A DNA stretch of 38,229 nucleotides from a virus. A program made the position numbers and the translations under genes. Each line of letters begins with the position of its first letter. Positions within the stretch are counted from its first letter, which is position 1. Positions 19,695 through 28,056 of the stretch are shown one piece after another. The notes under the pieces were generated by a model, which was not told where the DNA came from, did no database searches, and saw nothing but the letters and a program-made list of their open reading frames with translations. The stretch covers positions 1 to 38,229 of the IMG/VR virus record IMGVR_UViG_3300035698_018426, one strand, 5' to 3'.

Positions 19695-20543
19695 ATGGCA
19701 ACAATAAAAATATTGGCTGTTGCTGGTGGTGGTTGATGAGGTTCAACAATTGCTGGTGGTTGAGGTGCAGGTTGATTAATTTACAACGCTGCACATACGG
19801 TTGGTTTTACCGGACACTCAATAGTAATTTGAAACGGTGGTGCAGGTGGGACGCCTTGAAATACTCACGCCGGGACAAACGGTTGAAATACGACAGCATT
19901 TTGACTTACTGCCGTTTGAGGTGGTTGAGGTGGTGCATACAACAATGCACAAGCGAAAAGCTGATGAAGTGGTGGTGGTTGATGTGGTGTACAAAATAGC
20001 AGCTGATGAGGTGCAACTGCTGGACAATGAAACGTGGGTGGTTCTTGAACAAGTGTATATCGTTCATACAACGGTTGAGGTTGAGGTGGTGCAGGCTGAC
20101 AATGAGTAAATGGTAGCTGACAAACCAAAACACATTGAGGGGTCTGATTATCCTATAATATATCGGGGGTCGCAAAATATTATGCTGGTTGAGGTTGAGG
20201 GTCTTCGTATAATATAAATTGAGCTGACGACGGGGTTGGTGGTTTATGATGAGGAGGAAATTGAAACGGGAAGAATAATTGATATTGATACAATGCAACT
20301 GTAAACACTGGGGGTGGTTGAGGTGGTTGATGATATTCTGCTTGAAAATGAGGTGACGGGTGAAGTTGAATTGTTGTTATTTCTTATGCAACAGACGGGA
20401 GCGATTGAATTTCTGCAGATAGCACATGATGAACAATTACAGAGGCTGGAGGGAATACAATACATACTTTCACATGAAATTGAACATTTACAGCAGTTGA
20501 ACACGTGGAGGCTGCAACAACAAGTATGTTTTTAATGTTTTAG
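19695..20543 (+). CDS. Glycine-rich tail adhesin (282 aa)
   Basis: About 99 of 282 residues are Gly and about 44 of these are TGA codons, so the gene is invisible under the standard code. Runs of Gly alternate with short polar stretches (Asn, Ser, Tyr), then GDGGSGIVVISY and a C-terminal GGTITEAGGNTIHTFTGNGTFT, both hallmarks of Gly-rich phage tail-fibre proteins. Similar poly-Gly domains in T4-like gp38 adhesins form packed polyglycine-II helices that bind receptors; the same role here is inference. It follows the tail-tip gene by 3 bp. Confidence 0.85.
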
Positions 20544-20556
20544 CTTCGAGCTAAAA
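20538..20556 (+). other. Hairpin overlapping the adhesin stop codon
   Basis: A perfect 7-bp stem (20538-20544 with 20550-20556) with loop TTCGA includes the TAG stop. No T-tract follows directly; a T-run comes only about 12 nt later, so it may stabilise the mRNA end or be a weak terminator. Confidence 0.35.
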
Positions 20557-20620
20557 ATACAATTCCTATTTTTTATAAAATGAATATACTGGAATTAATT
20601 TATATCTTTATTATAAAACA

Positions 20621-22870
20621 ATGGCACAAATAGTATGATTAATATGAGGTAAAAATAAAACAAAGGATTACCAGTTTGCACAAGCAATGTCCTCTGTTTT
20701 GGAGGCTGGTGTTGAAAATGGTTTATTAGTTACAACAGACAGCATTGCAATTGGAACTGCAATAATTGAGGTTACAAGAACCAGTGGCGAAACATTTAAA
20801 GTTCCGTTTTTCAATACAGAGGTTGTAAGTATTCCAACCCTGGCAAATAAAAAAATATTTGTTGAAATTGGACAAGAAAATATTGATGAGGGAGATATAA
20901 ATAATAATGCTGCAGGCGATAATATTTGAAGCATAAAAGTTGCAGACGATTATCCAGCAGCAAATTTTGTAAAACTTGCAGAAACGAACGGGGCTGGTGC
21001 AATTACAGATAAAAGAGTTTTTATTAAAGTAAAAAAAGAGCTGCTCGACCTAGACGGAGTACTTTGAGATTTAAATATTACTTGAGATATACACGGTGCT
21101 AAAATTTACGGTGACGGTTCAAATTTAACTGGGCTTTCTGCTGAGGTTGATAGCAATAGTAATAATTATATGCTCGGTGTTCCTGGTGTAATTGGGAAAG
21201 GTTTTAGTCTTGTTGATTATGAACAAGTCACTGGAACAGAGGAAAATGTTTTTGGAACTGCAGGACAACCAAAAGTTGGACAATTGTTTTTCTGACAAAA
21301 CAGAGATATTCCATCATTAAATTTAAAAATCAAAAAAAATAATTCTCCAAGTGACGGATTATTTGTTGAAATACAAACAGATAATGCAGGGCTTCCAAGT
21401 GGGACTGTTGTTACAAACGGGACATCAGATACAATTTCATATACTGCATTATCAGCAACAGCACAAATTGAAACATTTACATTTTCTGCAGTTCCATTAA
21501 TTGTAACAGCTGAAAAATACCATTTAGTTTTAAAAAGAACTGGTGCAAATGACGCTGTGAATAATTATACTGTATACAGTGCAGACGCAGACCTTATTGC
21601 TTGATATATGGTTGCAGACACTGGGACTTGGTGAGTTGTTGCAGATGACTTATATTTTAAAATACCTGGTTATAAAATTGCAGTAAAAGGAGGAAATAAC
21701 TTTATAGGGATTTGCCAACTTACATGAGCTGCAGGGGAAATTGTAAAATTCAACACAAGCTATGATGACAACCAAACAGGGTTGTCGGAAAAAGAATATT
21801 ACACATACGATAAAGCAAATTGAGATATAATACCAGGGGGAGATTTTAAAGCTATATCAGAAAATGCAATTGCTTTCAATATCCAAGGAATAAAAGCAGA
21901 TATTACATTTTGAAACGGGAAAGATTGAGAGCTTGTTATTGCAAATGGTGAAACTGTAAACTTAAATTTGAACACCTGGTATAATTTCTCAAGTATTGAT
22001 ATACAAGCATGAGGAACTTTAAGTACAAACGATACTTCTTGAAAGCTGCAAATAAAATGTATATGAAGTTGTACAATTAATGGTGAAATTGATTTAAGAG
22101 GGGCTTGAAATGATTGAGATTTTGTATTATTAGACGGAACACTTGTTGAAACTTGAAATGGTGGTGTTGGTTGAAGTGGTTGAAATTGCTGATATTCAAG
22201 TGCAACTTGAGGAGCTGGTGGAAGTTGATTAAACAGTGCTTACGGTTGAGGTGGTGCTGGTTGATGAAGTGGTGCGTGAAGTGCAAGAGAGTGAGGGGAC
22301 GGTGGTGCTGGTGCAACACCTGCTGGAACTGGTGGTGCTGGTTGAGGAACTGGTGGTGATTGATGAAATGCGTACGGAAGTAATGGAACAAACGGAGCTT
22401 GGACAACCGACTACACTTATTATTCTTGAGCTGCAGGTTGAAATTCTGCTGGTTGAGGTTGAGGTGCATATAGAGATTGAGGTTGAAATGACGCTTGAGG
22501 TGGTTGAGGAGCTGGTGGCGATACTGGTTTAAGTGCATGAAGCCTTGTGCTTTATTCAAAAGTTGTTGTGGGGGCTTGAACTATATTTGCAAACGGGACT
22601 GCTGGTTGAGGTGGTTGAACTGGTTGAAATAGAGGGAGTAACAGAGGTATTTGAGGAGCTGGTTGAGGTTGAGGTGGTTGAGGTGGTTGAGGTGGTTGAG
22701 TTGGGATTATTTATAGCTCAAATCAATATACTTGAACAATAAACACTGCTGCAGGTACTGGGGGAACATGAGGAGCTGGTGGAACTGGTTGAACTAATTG
22801 AGGAGCTGGTGCAAACGGGACTGCTGGTTGAGTTGGGACACAACAATTAATTCGTAATTATTCAATATAA
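20621..22870 (+). CDS. Large tail fibre with Gly-rich C-terminal adhesin domain (749 aa)
   Basis: Residues 1-130 form an attachment-like domain. ITGDIHGAKIYGDGSNLTGL is a typical phage fibre linker. A jelly-roll-like beta region follows (about 200-370), then a beta-helical part (NLNLNTWYNFSSIDIQ ... CTINGEIDLRGAG). From about residue 505 to the end the chain is Gly-rich, again mostly through TGA. The C-terminal region is a second poly-Gly adhesin, longer than that of the preceding gene. A TATACT at 20585-20590 upstream lacks a good -35. Confidence 0.8.
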
Positions 22871-22871
22871 T

Positions 22872-23306
22872 ATGAAAGTAGATATAAACACTTTGACAAG
22901 TGAACAAAAAAAGTTGGCAAACATAGGATATGAGTTTTATTTAACAGAAACAAAAAAGCTCTCAATGCGAGAGCCTTCTGTTAAAACTATTTCTTTTCTT
23001 GATTTTAAAATAAACCAGGTAAAAAATAATTTTGATAAAAGAGTTTCAGCTTTCCTTTCAAAATATCCAAAAAGGGAGCAAGACACTTTTGCACAAAAGC
23101 TTTTTGAAGCAAAAGCAGTTCTTGCAGGAGGTGAGAGTATATATATAAAGTGAAAAGCAGAATTAATGCAGGCAACTGAAAAACAAGTTGCAGAAAAAAT
23201 AATTGAAAAAAATAATGATTTTACTTTAAAATATGTTGAACTGGAAAACCAAAAAGATATTGATATACTTAAACTAGAAAAAGAAAAAGCACTTTTATCA
23301 GAATAA
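22872..23306 (+). CDS. Hypothetical helical protein next to the fibres (144 aa)
   Basis: The ATG follows the fibre stop by one base (TAATATG). The protein is almost entirely helical and Lys/Glu/Gln-rich, with a coiled-coil C-terminus. One TGA (23151) encodes Gly. Position suggests a fibre-assembly or tail-associated function. A hairpin inside the gene (22958-22974) would act as a terminator only for minus-strand RNA. Confidence 0.55.
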
Positions 23307-23317
23307 AAAAGTAAATT

Positions 23318-23659
23318 ATGAGCTTAGAACTAATTATTATCGAAATATTAAAATACGTACTGCCTGGAGCTGTATGAGGGTTTTGATATTATGTTTTTTT
23401 GCTTACAGAGGGCGTTATATTCAAATATAAAGTAATGTTTGCATATATGTTTGTCGCCGGTTTGGTTGGTTATGTTCTATCCCAGCTATTTTCTTTCTTT
23501 ATTATTGACGGAGTTGCAAAAAAATTCCCTTGAGTAGTATGAAACGAGGCAAAATTATTGGCTATTATTTCAATGTCTTCTTGATTTTTCTGCAAGAAAT
23601 TTATTAAAACTGCAGAAAAAACGGAGATAATAACACCTAAAATAAAAATATGAAAGTAA
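23318..23659 (+). CDS. Holin-like membrane protein (113 aa)
   Basis: Three hydrophobic segments are visible (about residues 5-32, 40-66 and 82-97) with a charged C-terminal tail ending KTAEKTEIITPKIKIGK. Size, topology and position between tail fibres and hydrolase-like genes fit a phage holin, which permeabilises the inner membrane. TGA glycines lie inside the membrane segments (AVGGFGYYVF, SSGFFCKK). It overlaps the next gene by 10 bp. Confidence 0.6.
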
Positions 23660-24273
23660 TTGATTTATGAACAAACATGTTTAAATATCTTTATGCAAGT
23701 AAACCTTTCAAAGCTATTTTTATTTGATTGCTGGTGTTTGTTACTAATAGTCAGATAATTGCAACAACTTCAAAATGGGAAGACCAAGTGACATATCAAG
23801 CAAGATATGAAGAAGTAAAAGAGGAGCTTGCAAATATTACTAAAAGAGAAAGAGTAATTGCAAGACTTGAAAGCACCAGTTACGACGAATATTTTGAATA
23901 TTACAGTGTAACTTTTACCAAGAGTTGAACCAAATATGCAAAGTTTGCAAAAAACGAAATTATAGAATATGAGTCAGATAGGGAAATTTTCCAAAGATTA
24001 AACTCGTTATGATTTACAGAAAGTGTGACAAAGGACATAAACTTTGATTGAATATATGACGACGGAAACCCTTTTAATGCAAACTTTGACCCAAAGAATT
24101 ATAAAGACGTGCAGGAAAGAAGCTCATCAATATGGAACTTGGGTATTACCTGCAGCGATGAAAGACTTTGAAAGTGAAACTACAGAGTAGAGCATTATAT
24201 AACAGCGACGCTTGATTATGGTGTTGAAAAGGCAAAACTCCCTCCTCTATATACATATTTTACATGTAAGTAA
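23650..24273 (+). CDS. Membrane-anchored protein of the lysis region (207 aa)
   Basis: An N-terminal transmembrane anchor (FKAIFIGLLVFVTNS, about residues 20-36) is followed by a helical stretch (YQARYEEVKEELANITKRERVIARLES) and a mixed C-terminal domain predicted to lie outside the membrane. The topology recalls spanin-like or membrane-tethered lysis accessories, but I see no family motif. Seven TGA codons are read as Gly. Confidence 0.5.
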
Positions 24274-24296
24274 AAACTCCCGTAAATATTCAAAAT

Positions 24297-24324
24297 TTGT
24301 TTTTATTATTATTTATGATAATAT
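24297..24324 (+). promoter_or_regulatory. Candidate promoter for the hydrolase pair
   Basis: TTGTTT and TAATAT are 16 bp apart in the 90-bp AT-rich gap before the YiiX-like gene. The -10 is weak; an overlapping GATAAT at 24317 is an alternative. Confidence 0.3.
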
Positions 24325-24363
24325 AAGGTCAAGAAAAATACTTTACAAATAACACAAAACAAT

Positions 24364-24975
24364 ATGGCTGCTATGTTTACAATACAAGTTGCACACTATG
24401 TTGGCAGCAAAACAAAGTTTGCAAAATTTATCCGTTTCCAGCAAAAAACATTGCAAGGTCTTCCAGCAAAAGACGCAATGCTTACTCATGCAGAAATGGT
24501 TTTTTTGCCGACAAACGATGTGGATATTTTGAGTAAAATTAAAGGTATTCAAAACATTTATATTTGAGATAGAAAAGAAAAAAGGGTGGTTTGAGAACAA
24601 AGGCTGCACGAATATAAAACCGGAGGGCTTTGGTTTAGTGCTTCTGAAATTGACGGGGGGACGAGGTTTAAATTTATAAAGGACGAGAACGAAAACTGGC
24701 TTTATGAAAATATCCAAGTCACAAAACAACAATATTTGGAATTGCTGGACTATTATATAGAAATTGACGGTAACGACTACGACATGCGTTCGATAGTTTT
24801 TGCACAAGCACTGAAAACATTTTGGTTTTTAAATGATTATGCTTTCTTTTGCTCGGAGGTAGTTGCCAGGGGTTTGCAGGTGATACATCATTGAAATGTC
24901 TGCAGATACGACGCAATTAGATTAAACCCGTGAAAGCTGAAATATTTATTGAGGAACGGACACTTGAAATTATAG
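24364..24975 (+). CDS. YiiX-like permuted NlpC/P60 cysteine hydrolase (203 aa)
   Basis: Two motifs of the circularly permuted NlpC/P60 (YiiX/YaeF) group are present in the right order: the histidine in LTHAEMVF (His42) and the catalytic cysteine in FFCSEVVARGL (Cys163). Members cleave amide or ester bonds in peptidoglycan or lipids. Next to the holin-like gene it is a candidate endolysin or envelope hydrolase. Four TGA codons, among them Gly in HHGNVCRYD and NPGKLK, must be read through to reach the cysteine. No signal peptide is visible. Confidence 0.6.
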
Positions 24976-24999
24976 TTTTATATTTATAAATTTTTGATT

Positions 25000-25989
25000 A
25001 TGACAAAAGAAGAAAAAATGCTGGAGGCTTTGTATAACACAACAACAGCAAGGGACAGTGAGCCAATGGCTGCAGACATACAGTTTGAAAAGGTGACGGA
25101 GGATATTGATATTGTTTTGCCTGGATATATATTATTAAACGATAATGTTGTTTTAAACCAGGGGGCGACAATGCTTTGTGTTGCCTTTGGTGCTACTGCA
25201 TGAGTAAATGAAAATTTAAACATGCTTTGAAAAAAAGGTGATAAAAACCCAAATGCAAATGCTGGGTATATTAGAGAAAACCTCGACCCGGATATAGATA
25301 AACACGGGACATATATTATAAATGGTGCAAAAGCTGCAAGAAGCCTTGGTTGGATTGAAGCATACACATTTATAAAAACGGTTGAAGATATGCAAAGAGC
25401 AATTGCATTATTTGGGACAATAGCAACTGGAACAAACAAAATTGACTGGGCTGCTTTAAGAGAAAACGACTTTGTTGCAGTGCCTGGAAGTGGTGGAGGA
25501 CATAAAATAAATATTGTCGGATATAACACACTTATTGAAAATGCAGTGTATTCAAAGGACGGCAGAGAGTACAAAGACTATTTTATAGTAGAAAACACCT
25601 GGGGCGATACGTGGGGCGTACAAGGACGTTATTACATACCTTTTGAATATGCAATGGAAATTTTGTTTAACACAAAAGTATCAATGATTGTAAGTGAAAA
25701 GGAAAACCGTAAATATGCAGACGCTGTTGTTGCAAATATTAGAAAAGAAATGGAAGAAAAAAAGGTTACACCTTTCGTTGAAAAATATGCTTTCTTCGAC
25801 CAAGAACAACTTGCAATGGCAGACCAGGAAAACAAAGACCTTTTCCAAGTGCTGCAAAATGCTTTAAAAGAAACAGGATATGAGCCTATATTTAGAACGC
25901 TTATTGGTTTAAATGAAGACAGAACCAATGCAAGAATTTTAATGGAAATTCAAAGTGCAAGAGCGTATGCTAGAAATATGAACAGATAA
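25000..25989 (+). CDS. Papain-like (C1 family) cysteine protease (329 aa)
   Basis: The papain catalytic set is complete: oxyanion Gln54 and Cys60 in NQGATMLCVAFG with the canonical six-residue spacing, His168 in GGHKINIVGY, and Asn199 in ENTWGDTWG followed by GRYYIPF. About 110 further residues form a helical C-terminal domain. No signal peptide or clear propeptide is seen. Two TGA glycines lie just after the active-site helix. C1 proteases are unusual in phages; it could open the host envelope, process virion proteins or act on host proteins. It follows the YiiX-like gene by 24 bp. Confidence 0.85.
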
Positions 25990-25995
25990 TTTAAA

Positions 25996-26059
25996 GGGCT
26001 GCAGCTGATGCAGTCCATTTATGTTTCCTCGTAAGGGAAGCTCCATAATTTATTTTTTT
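25996..26059 (+). terminator. Tandem stem-loops ending the protease transcript
   Basis: First hairpin: 8-bp stem (25996-26003 with 26009-26016), loop GCTGA, directly after the stop codon. Second: TTATG/CATAA (26019-26023 with 26044-26048) enclosing TTCC/GGAA, followed by TTTATTTTTTTA. The second looks like a terminator; the first may protect the mRNA end. Confidence 0.5.
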
Positions 26060-26070
26060 ACTTACATATT

Positions 26071-26118
26071 ATGTCAGTACACGACGAAGCAAGAAAGGTG
26101 AGTGGTTTTGATTGTTAA
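26071..26118 (+). CDS. Possible 15-residue leader peptide
   Basis: ATG behind ACATATT, encoding MSVHDEARKVSGFDC and ending TAA 12 bp before the next gene in the same frame. It lies directly after the tandem stem-loops. It may be a translated leader or chance. Confidence 0.25.
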   Translation: MSVHDEARKVSGFDC

Positions 26119-26130
26119 GTTATCCCAGCG

Positions 26131-26391
26131 ATGACAGAAACACAACAAGCGTATCTTGATAATTACCATGAAAGGCTCAACGATAATGATGTTTTCAACA
26201 ACCCAACAATTGAGGAAGACAAGAAATATTTTGCACATGTTATGCTCCAAAATGCAAACAGGTTTAAACAAATTTCGGACGATTTAGACCCGAAAGATAA
26301 ACCAGCAATTTATGAAAAAATGGATAAAAATTATGAAGATATGGCAGAGGCGAACTACCTTAAATATCTTGAATTAAAAAGTTTCATGTAA
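26131..26391 (+). CDS. Hypothetical helical protein (86 aa)
   Basis: An acidic, all-helical small protein (Asp, Glu, Asn, Tyr and Lys rich) with no TGA codon. It follows the papain-like gene and ends 6 bp before a perfect terminator. Small acidic proteins next to proteases can be regulators or inhibitors, but nothing in the sequence proves that. Confidence 0.6.
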   Translation: MTETQQAYLDNYHERLNDNDVFNNPTIEEDKKYFAHVMLQNANRFKQISDDLDPKDKPAIYEKMDKNYEDMAEANYLKYLELKSFM

Positions 26392-26397
26392 ACTTTC

Positions 26398-26419
26398 AGA
26401 GGTGTAAAAACCTCTTTTT
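26398..26419 (+). terminator. Terminator closing the late region
   Basis: A perfect 6-bp stem (AGAGGT with ACCTCT), 6-nt loop GTAAAA, then TTTT. It is followed within two bases by another hairpin (26421-26436, CTCCCC with GGGGAG, loop ACCT). Confidence 0.75.
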
Positions 26420-26457
26420 CTCCCCACCTGGGGAGTCCATAACAACAGGAGGTTTAT

Positions 26458-26595
26458 ATGTCAAAATTTGCAAAATACTTGCTGCGAAAGTTTGGATTGT
26501 TAGCAGAGGAGGGGACATTGATTTACGATGATGTTCCATTTCTTCCTCAACAACTTGTAAAGAAAGGAGGTGATTATATCTCGGTTGCAGCATAG
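26458..26595 (+). CDS. Small protein behind a strong Shine-Dalgarno (45 aa)
   Basis: Unlike nearly all other genes here, the ATG has a full AGGAGGT (26447-26453) five to six bases upstream, and the 5' side carries a stable hairpin. The protein (MSKFAKYLLRKFGLLAEEG... DYISVAA) starts with a basic amphipathic helix. The codons for VKKGGD (26558-26575) contain AGAAAGGAGGTGAT, a perfect complement of the usual 16S rRNA 3' tail. It is enclosed by two terminators and has no visible promoter of its own. No TGA is used. Confidence 0.4.
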   Translation: MSKFAKYLLRKFGLLAEEGTLIYDDVPFLPQQLVKKGGDYISVAA

Positions 26596-26636
26596 ATTGC
26601 ACGGAAATAATAATATACTTTCTTCTTACTACTTAC

Positions 26637-26660
26637 ACCCTCGGAAACGGGGGTTTTTTT
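26637..26660 (+). terminator. Strong terminator with GAAA tetraloop
   Basis: A 7-bp stem (26637-26643 with 26648-26654, one T-G pair) closes a GAAA loop and runs into seven T. It ends the short unit that contains the Shine-Dalgarno-led small gene. Confidence 0.85.
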
Positions 26661-26837
26661 ATTGCCAAAACCTCTCCCCCGGCACTTTTTACCAGGGGAG
26701 GGCTGGAATAATTAAATGGCTGTCTTAAGCGACCCCCAATTTAGGAACGTTTAGGAAACCCGTTTTCCTAATGCAGCTACTAAACAGGGGAGGGGAGGAA
26801 TTTAAACAGTGTCAGAACGGTATCAATACACCACCAA
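26661..26837. other. Noncoding stretch with repeated GGGGAG stems
   Basis: No convincing gene. It holds an 8-bp stem of CTCCCC/GGGGAG type (26672-26679 with 26695-26702), matching the stem at 26421-26436; a direct repeat TTTAGGAA (26740s and 26750-26757); an 8-bp hairpin TTAGGAAA/TTTCCTAA (26751-26758 with 26764-26771); and a third G-rich AGGGGAGGGGAGG run near 26786. Candidate structured RNA, origin or packaging-related site; not decidable by eye. Confidence 0.35.
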
Positions 26838-26887
26838 TTGACAACGTTATATGCAAAAATATATGCAAATATTTGCGTGTATGCAAA
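26838..26887 (+). promoter_or_regulatory. Early promoter with overlapping palindromic operator
   Basis: TTGACA (26838-26843) and TATATG (26860-26865) are 16 bp apart. Three ATGCAAA copies start at 26851, 26863 and 26881, and the middle one is part of a perfect 12-bp palindrome GCAAATATTTGC (26865-26876) over and just after the -10. This is the layout of a repressed early promoter. It faces the membrane protein gene at 26950; no repressor gene is recognised nearby. Confidence 0.5.
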
Positions 26888-26949
26888 ATATGTGTTTTAA
26901 TATATATGTATTAAGTTATTTAATACTTTTATTTTAAAAACAAAAACAA

Positions 26950-27549
26950 ATGGAAAAAACATACAAAATTATAAAAGGTGCAGCAACAGAATATTTAAAC
27001 AGTGATTTTTGTAATACCAACACTGCAAAATTTATTGCAAAGGCAGAGGGGAGGAAAGTATTTTTACATGAGATTGATGAGGACGAGGATTTTATACAAG
27101 TGAGCCAATACGAAAAAACTGAAAAACATAAACTGCCGATATTGTTATTAGAGGAAGCAGACGAGGAGGATAGTTTTGAAGCCGTACAAGAAGACAAGAA
27201 GAAACTACCTGGCAAGATAAAAAAAGCAGCCTGGGCGATGTGAGGGTTGATTTTGATTAATATAATTATTTACAGTTTTGTTTCTCATGTTTGAAACAAT
27301 TTTGCAGAAGCTGCAAACAAGACAGAAATTTGAAGTGGTGTAACTTTATTTGATACATATACGGACAGAATTATGCTTTTAGAAAAAAAGGAAAATTTTG
27401 AACTTACAACACAAAAAGAATTGAGAACACAAAAAGCAAACGAAATTGCCAGGCTTGATAAACTTATTGAAATATCAATAAATAATGTAAAAGACGCAAG
27501 AGCAGAAAAAGTTGAAATTGAAAGACAAAAAATAGAGTTGGCAAAATAA
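26950..27549 (+). CDS. Membrane protein with coiled-coil C-terminus (199 aa)
   Basis: First gene behind the operator-like promoter, leader AAAACAA. Residues 1-90 are cytoplasmic and acidic, a transmembrane segment (GGLILINIIIYSFVSHVG, about 98-115) follows, and the last 80 residues are a Lys/Glu coiled coil. Three TGA glycines surround the membrane segment. Early phage membrane proteins often act in exclusion or host takeover; no family motif is seen. Confidence 0.6.
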
Positions 27550-27553
27550 GTGT

Positions 27554-27580
27554 TTGCAATTAAAAAAAAAATGCTATAAT
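27554..27580 (+). promoter_or_regulatory. Extended -10 promoter of a small RNA
   Basis: TTGCAA and a perfect TATAAT with a TG extension (TGCTATAAT) are separated by 15 bp including a long A-run. Transcription would begin near 27587. No start codon opens a gene downstream before the terminator. Confidence 0.7.
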
Positions 27581-27586
27581 ACACCA

Positions 27587-27699
27587 GCTTGGAAACGAGC
27601 AAAACATTTTCACTTCATACCTGGAAATCAATATAAGCAAGTTAAGAGCTACTTATAGCAAACATCGGGGAAACAGATTTACTTTTGTTTCCCCTTTAT
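27587..27699 (+). ncRNA. Candidate small noncoding RNA (about 113 nt)
   Basis: A strong promoter directly upstream and a strong terminator at the 3' end bracket a stretch without an open frame. The 5' end folds as a GAAA-capped hairpin (27587-27591 with 27596-27600). A CCAG near 27584 can pair with CTGG near 27642. A GCTA/TAGC hairpin lies near 27650-27661. I do not recognise the family: it is not a tRNA (no T-loop) and is too short for 6S-like RNA. Antisense, regulatory or packaging RNA are options. Confidence 0.55.
27667..27699 (+). terminator. Terminator of the small RNA
   Basis: A perfect 9-bp stem GGGGAAACA/TGTTTCCCC (27667-27675 with 27686-27694), 10-nt loop, then TTTATT. No gene ends nearby, so it most likely forms the 3' end of the noncoding RNA. 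Confidence 0.85.
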
Positions 27700-27733
27700 T
27701 GTGCCAAAAATATTATTGTTTTGCATTTTAATT

Positions 27734-27813
27734 AAAAAAAGTTTTGCAATTAAATTAAAAAACTATACAATTCACTTACTTAATAAATAACGCAACAGGT
27801 ATGGCAACAATAA
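27734..27813 (+). repeat. 80-bp promoter-leader repeat, copy 1
   Basis: Identical to 35101-35180 except one base (G at 27792, A at 35159). It includes the promoter, the leader with AACAGGT and the first codons (Met-Ala-Thr-Ile) of the next gene. Weaker similarity extends about 15 bp upstream. Confidence 0.9.
27744..27771 (+). promoter_or_regulatory. Early promoter, copy 1
   Basis: TTGCAA and TACAAT (within TATACAAT) are 16 bp apart, giving a start near 27778 and a leader of about 23 nt ending AACAGGT before the ATG. The -35 with its downstream A-tract resembles the small-RNA promoter at 27554. Confidence 0.65.
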
Positions 27814-28052
27814 AACAAATTGATATACATTTAAGACAAAGGGACTGGACAGGTGCAGCCGTTTTGTTTAAAAATATGCAGGTATATTTCCAGGAAAAAT
27901 ATAAAATAGATTTTGACCTTATGGATTATTCAACAATTTCGCTTCGTGATATATGCAAGGAAGCTGGATATGATTACTGGTGAAACCATGCACACTCAAC
28001 AGCAATTGACGGAATGGACTCTGCAATTGCATACTTTACATATAACAAATAA
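27801..28052 (+). CDS. Small early protein (83 aa)
   Basis: Leader AACAGGT directly before ATG. A mixed alpha/beta small protein with WTGAAVLFKNMQVYFQEKY and a tail with HAHSTAIDGMDSAIAYF. One TGA (27981) encodes Gly, extending it by 23 residues. First gene of the transcription unit driven by the duplicated promoter; its N-terminal four residues are shared with the 35168 gene because the repeat includes them. Function unknown. Confidence 0.6.
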
Positions 28053-28056
28053 AATC

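Noticed and set aside
26585-26720. TTG-started frame downstream of the 14-nt 16S complement
   Set aside because: It runs through the strong terminator and has no protein-like composition.
27640-27665. Resemblance of GAGCTA-CTTA-TAGCAA in the small RNA to a Cas9 guide/tracr hairpin
   Set aside because: No cas gene, no CRISPR repeats and only one short hairpin match; most likely chance.
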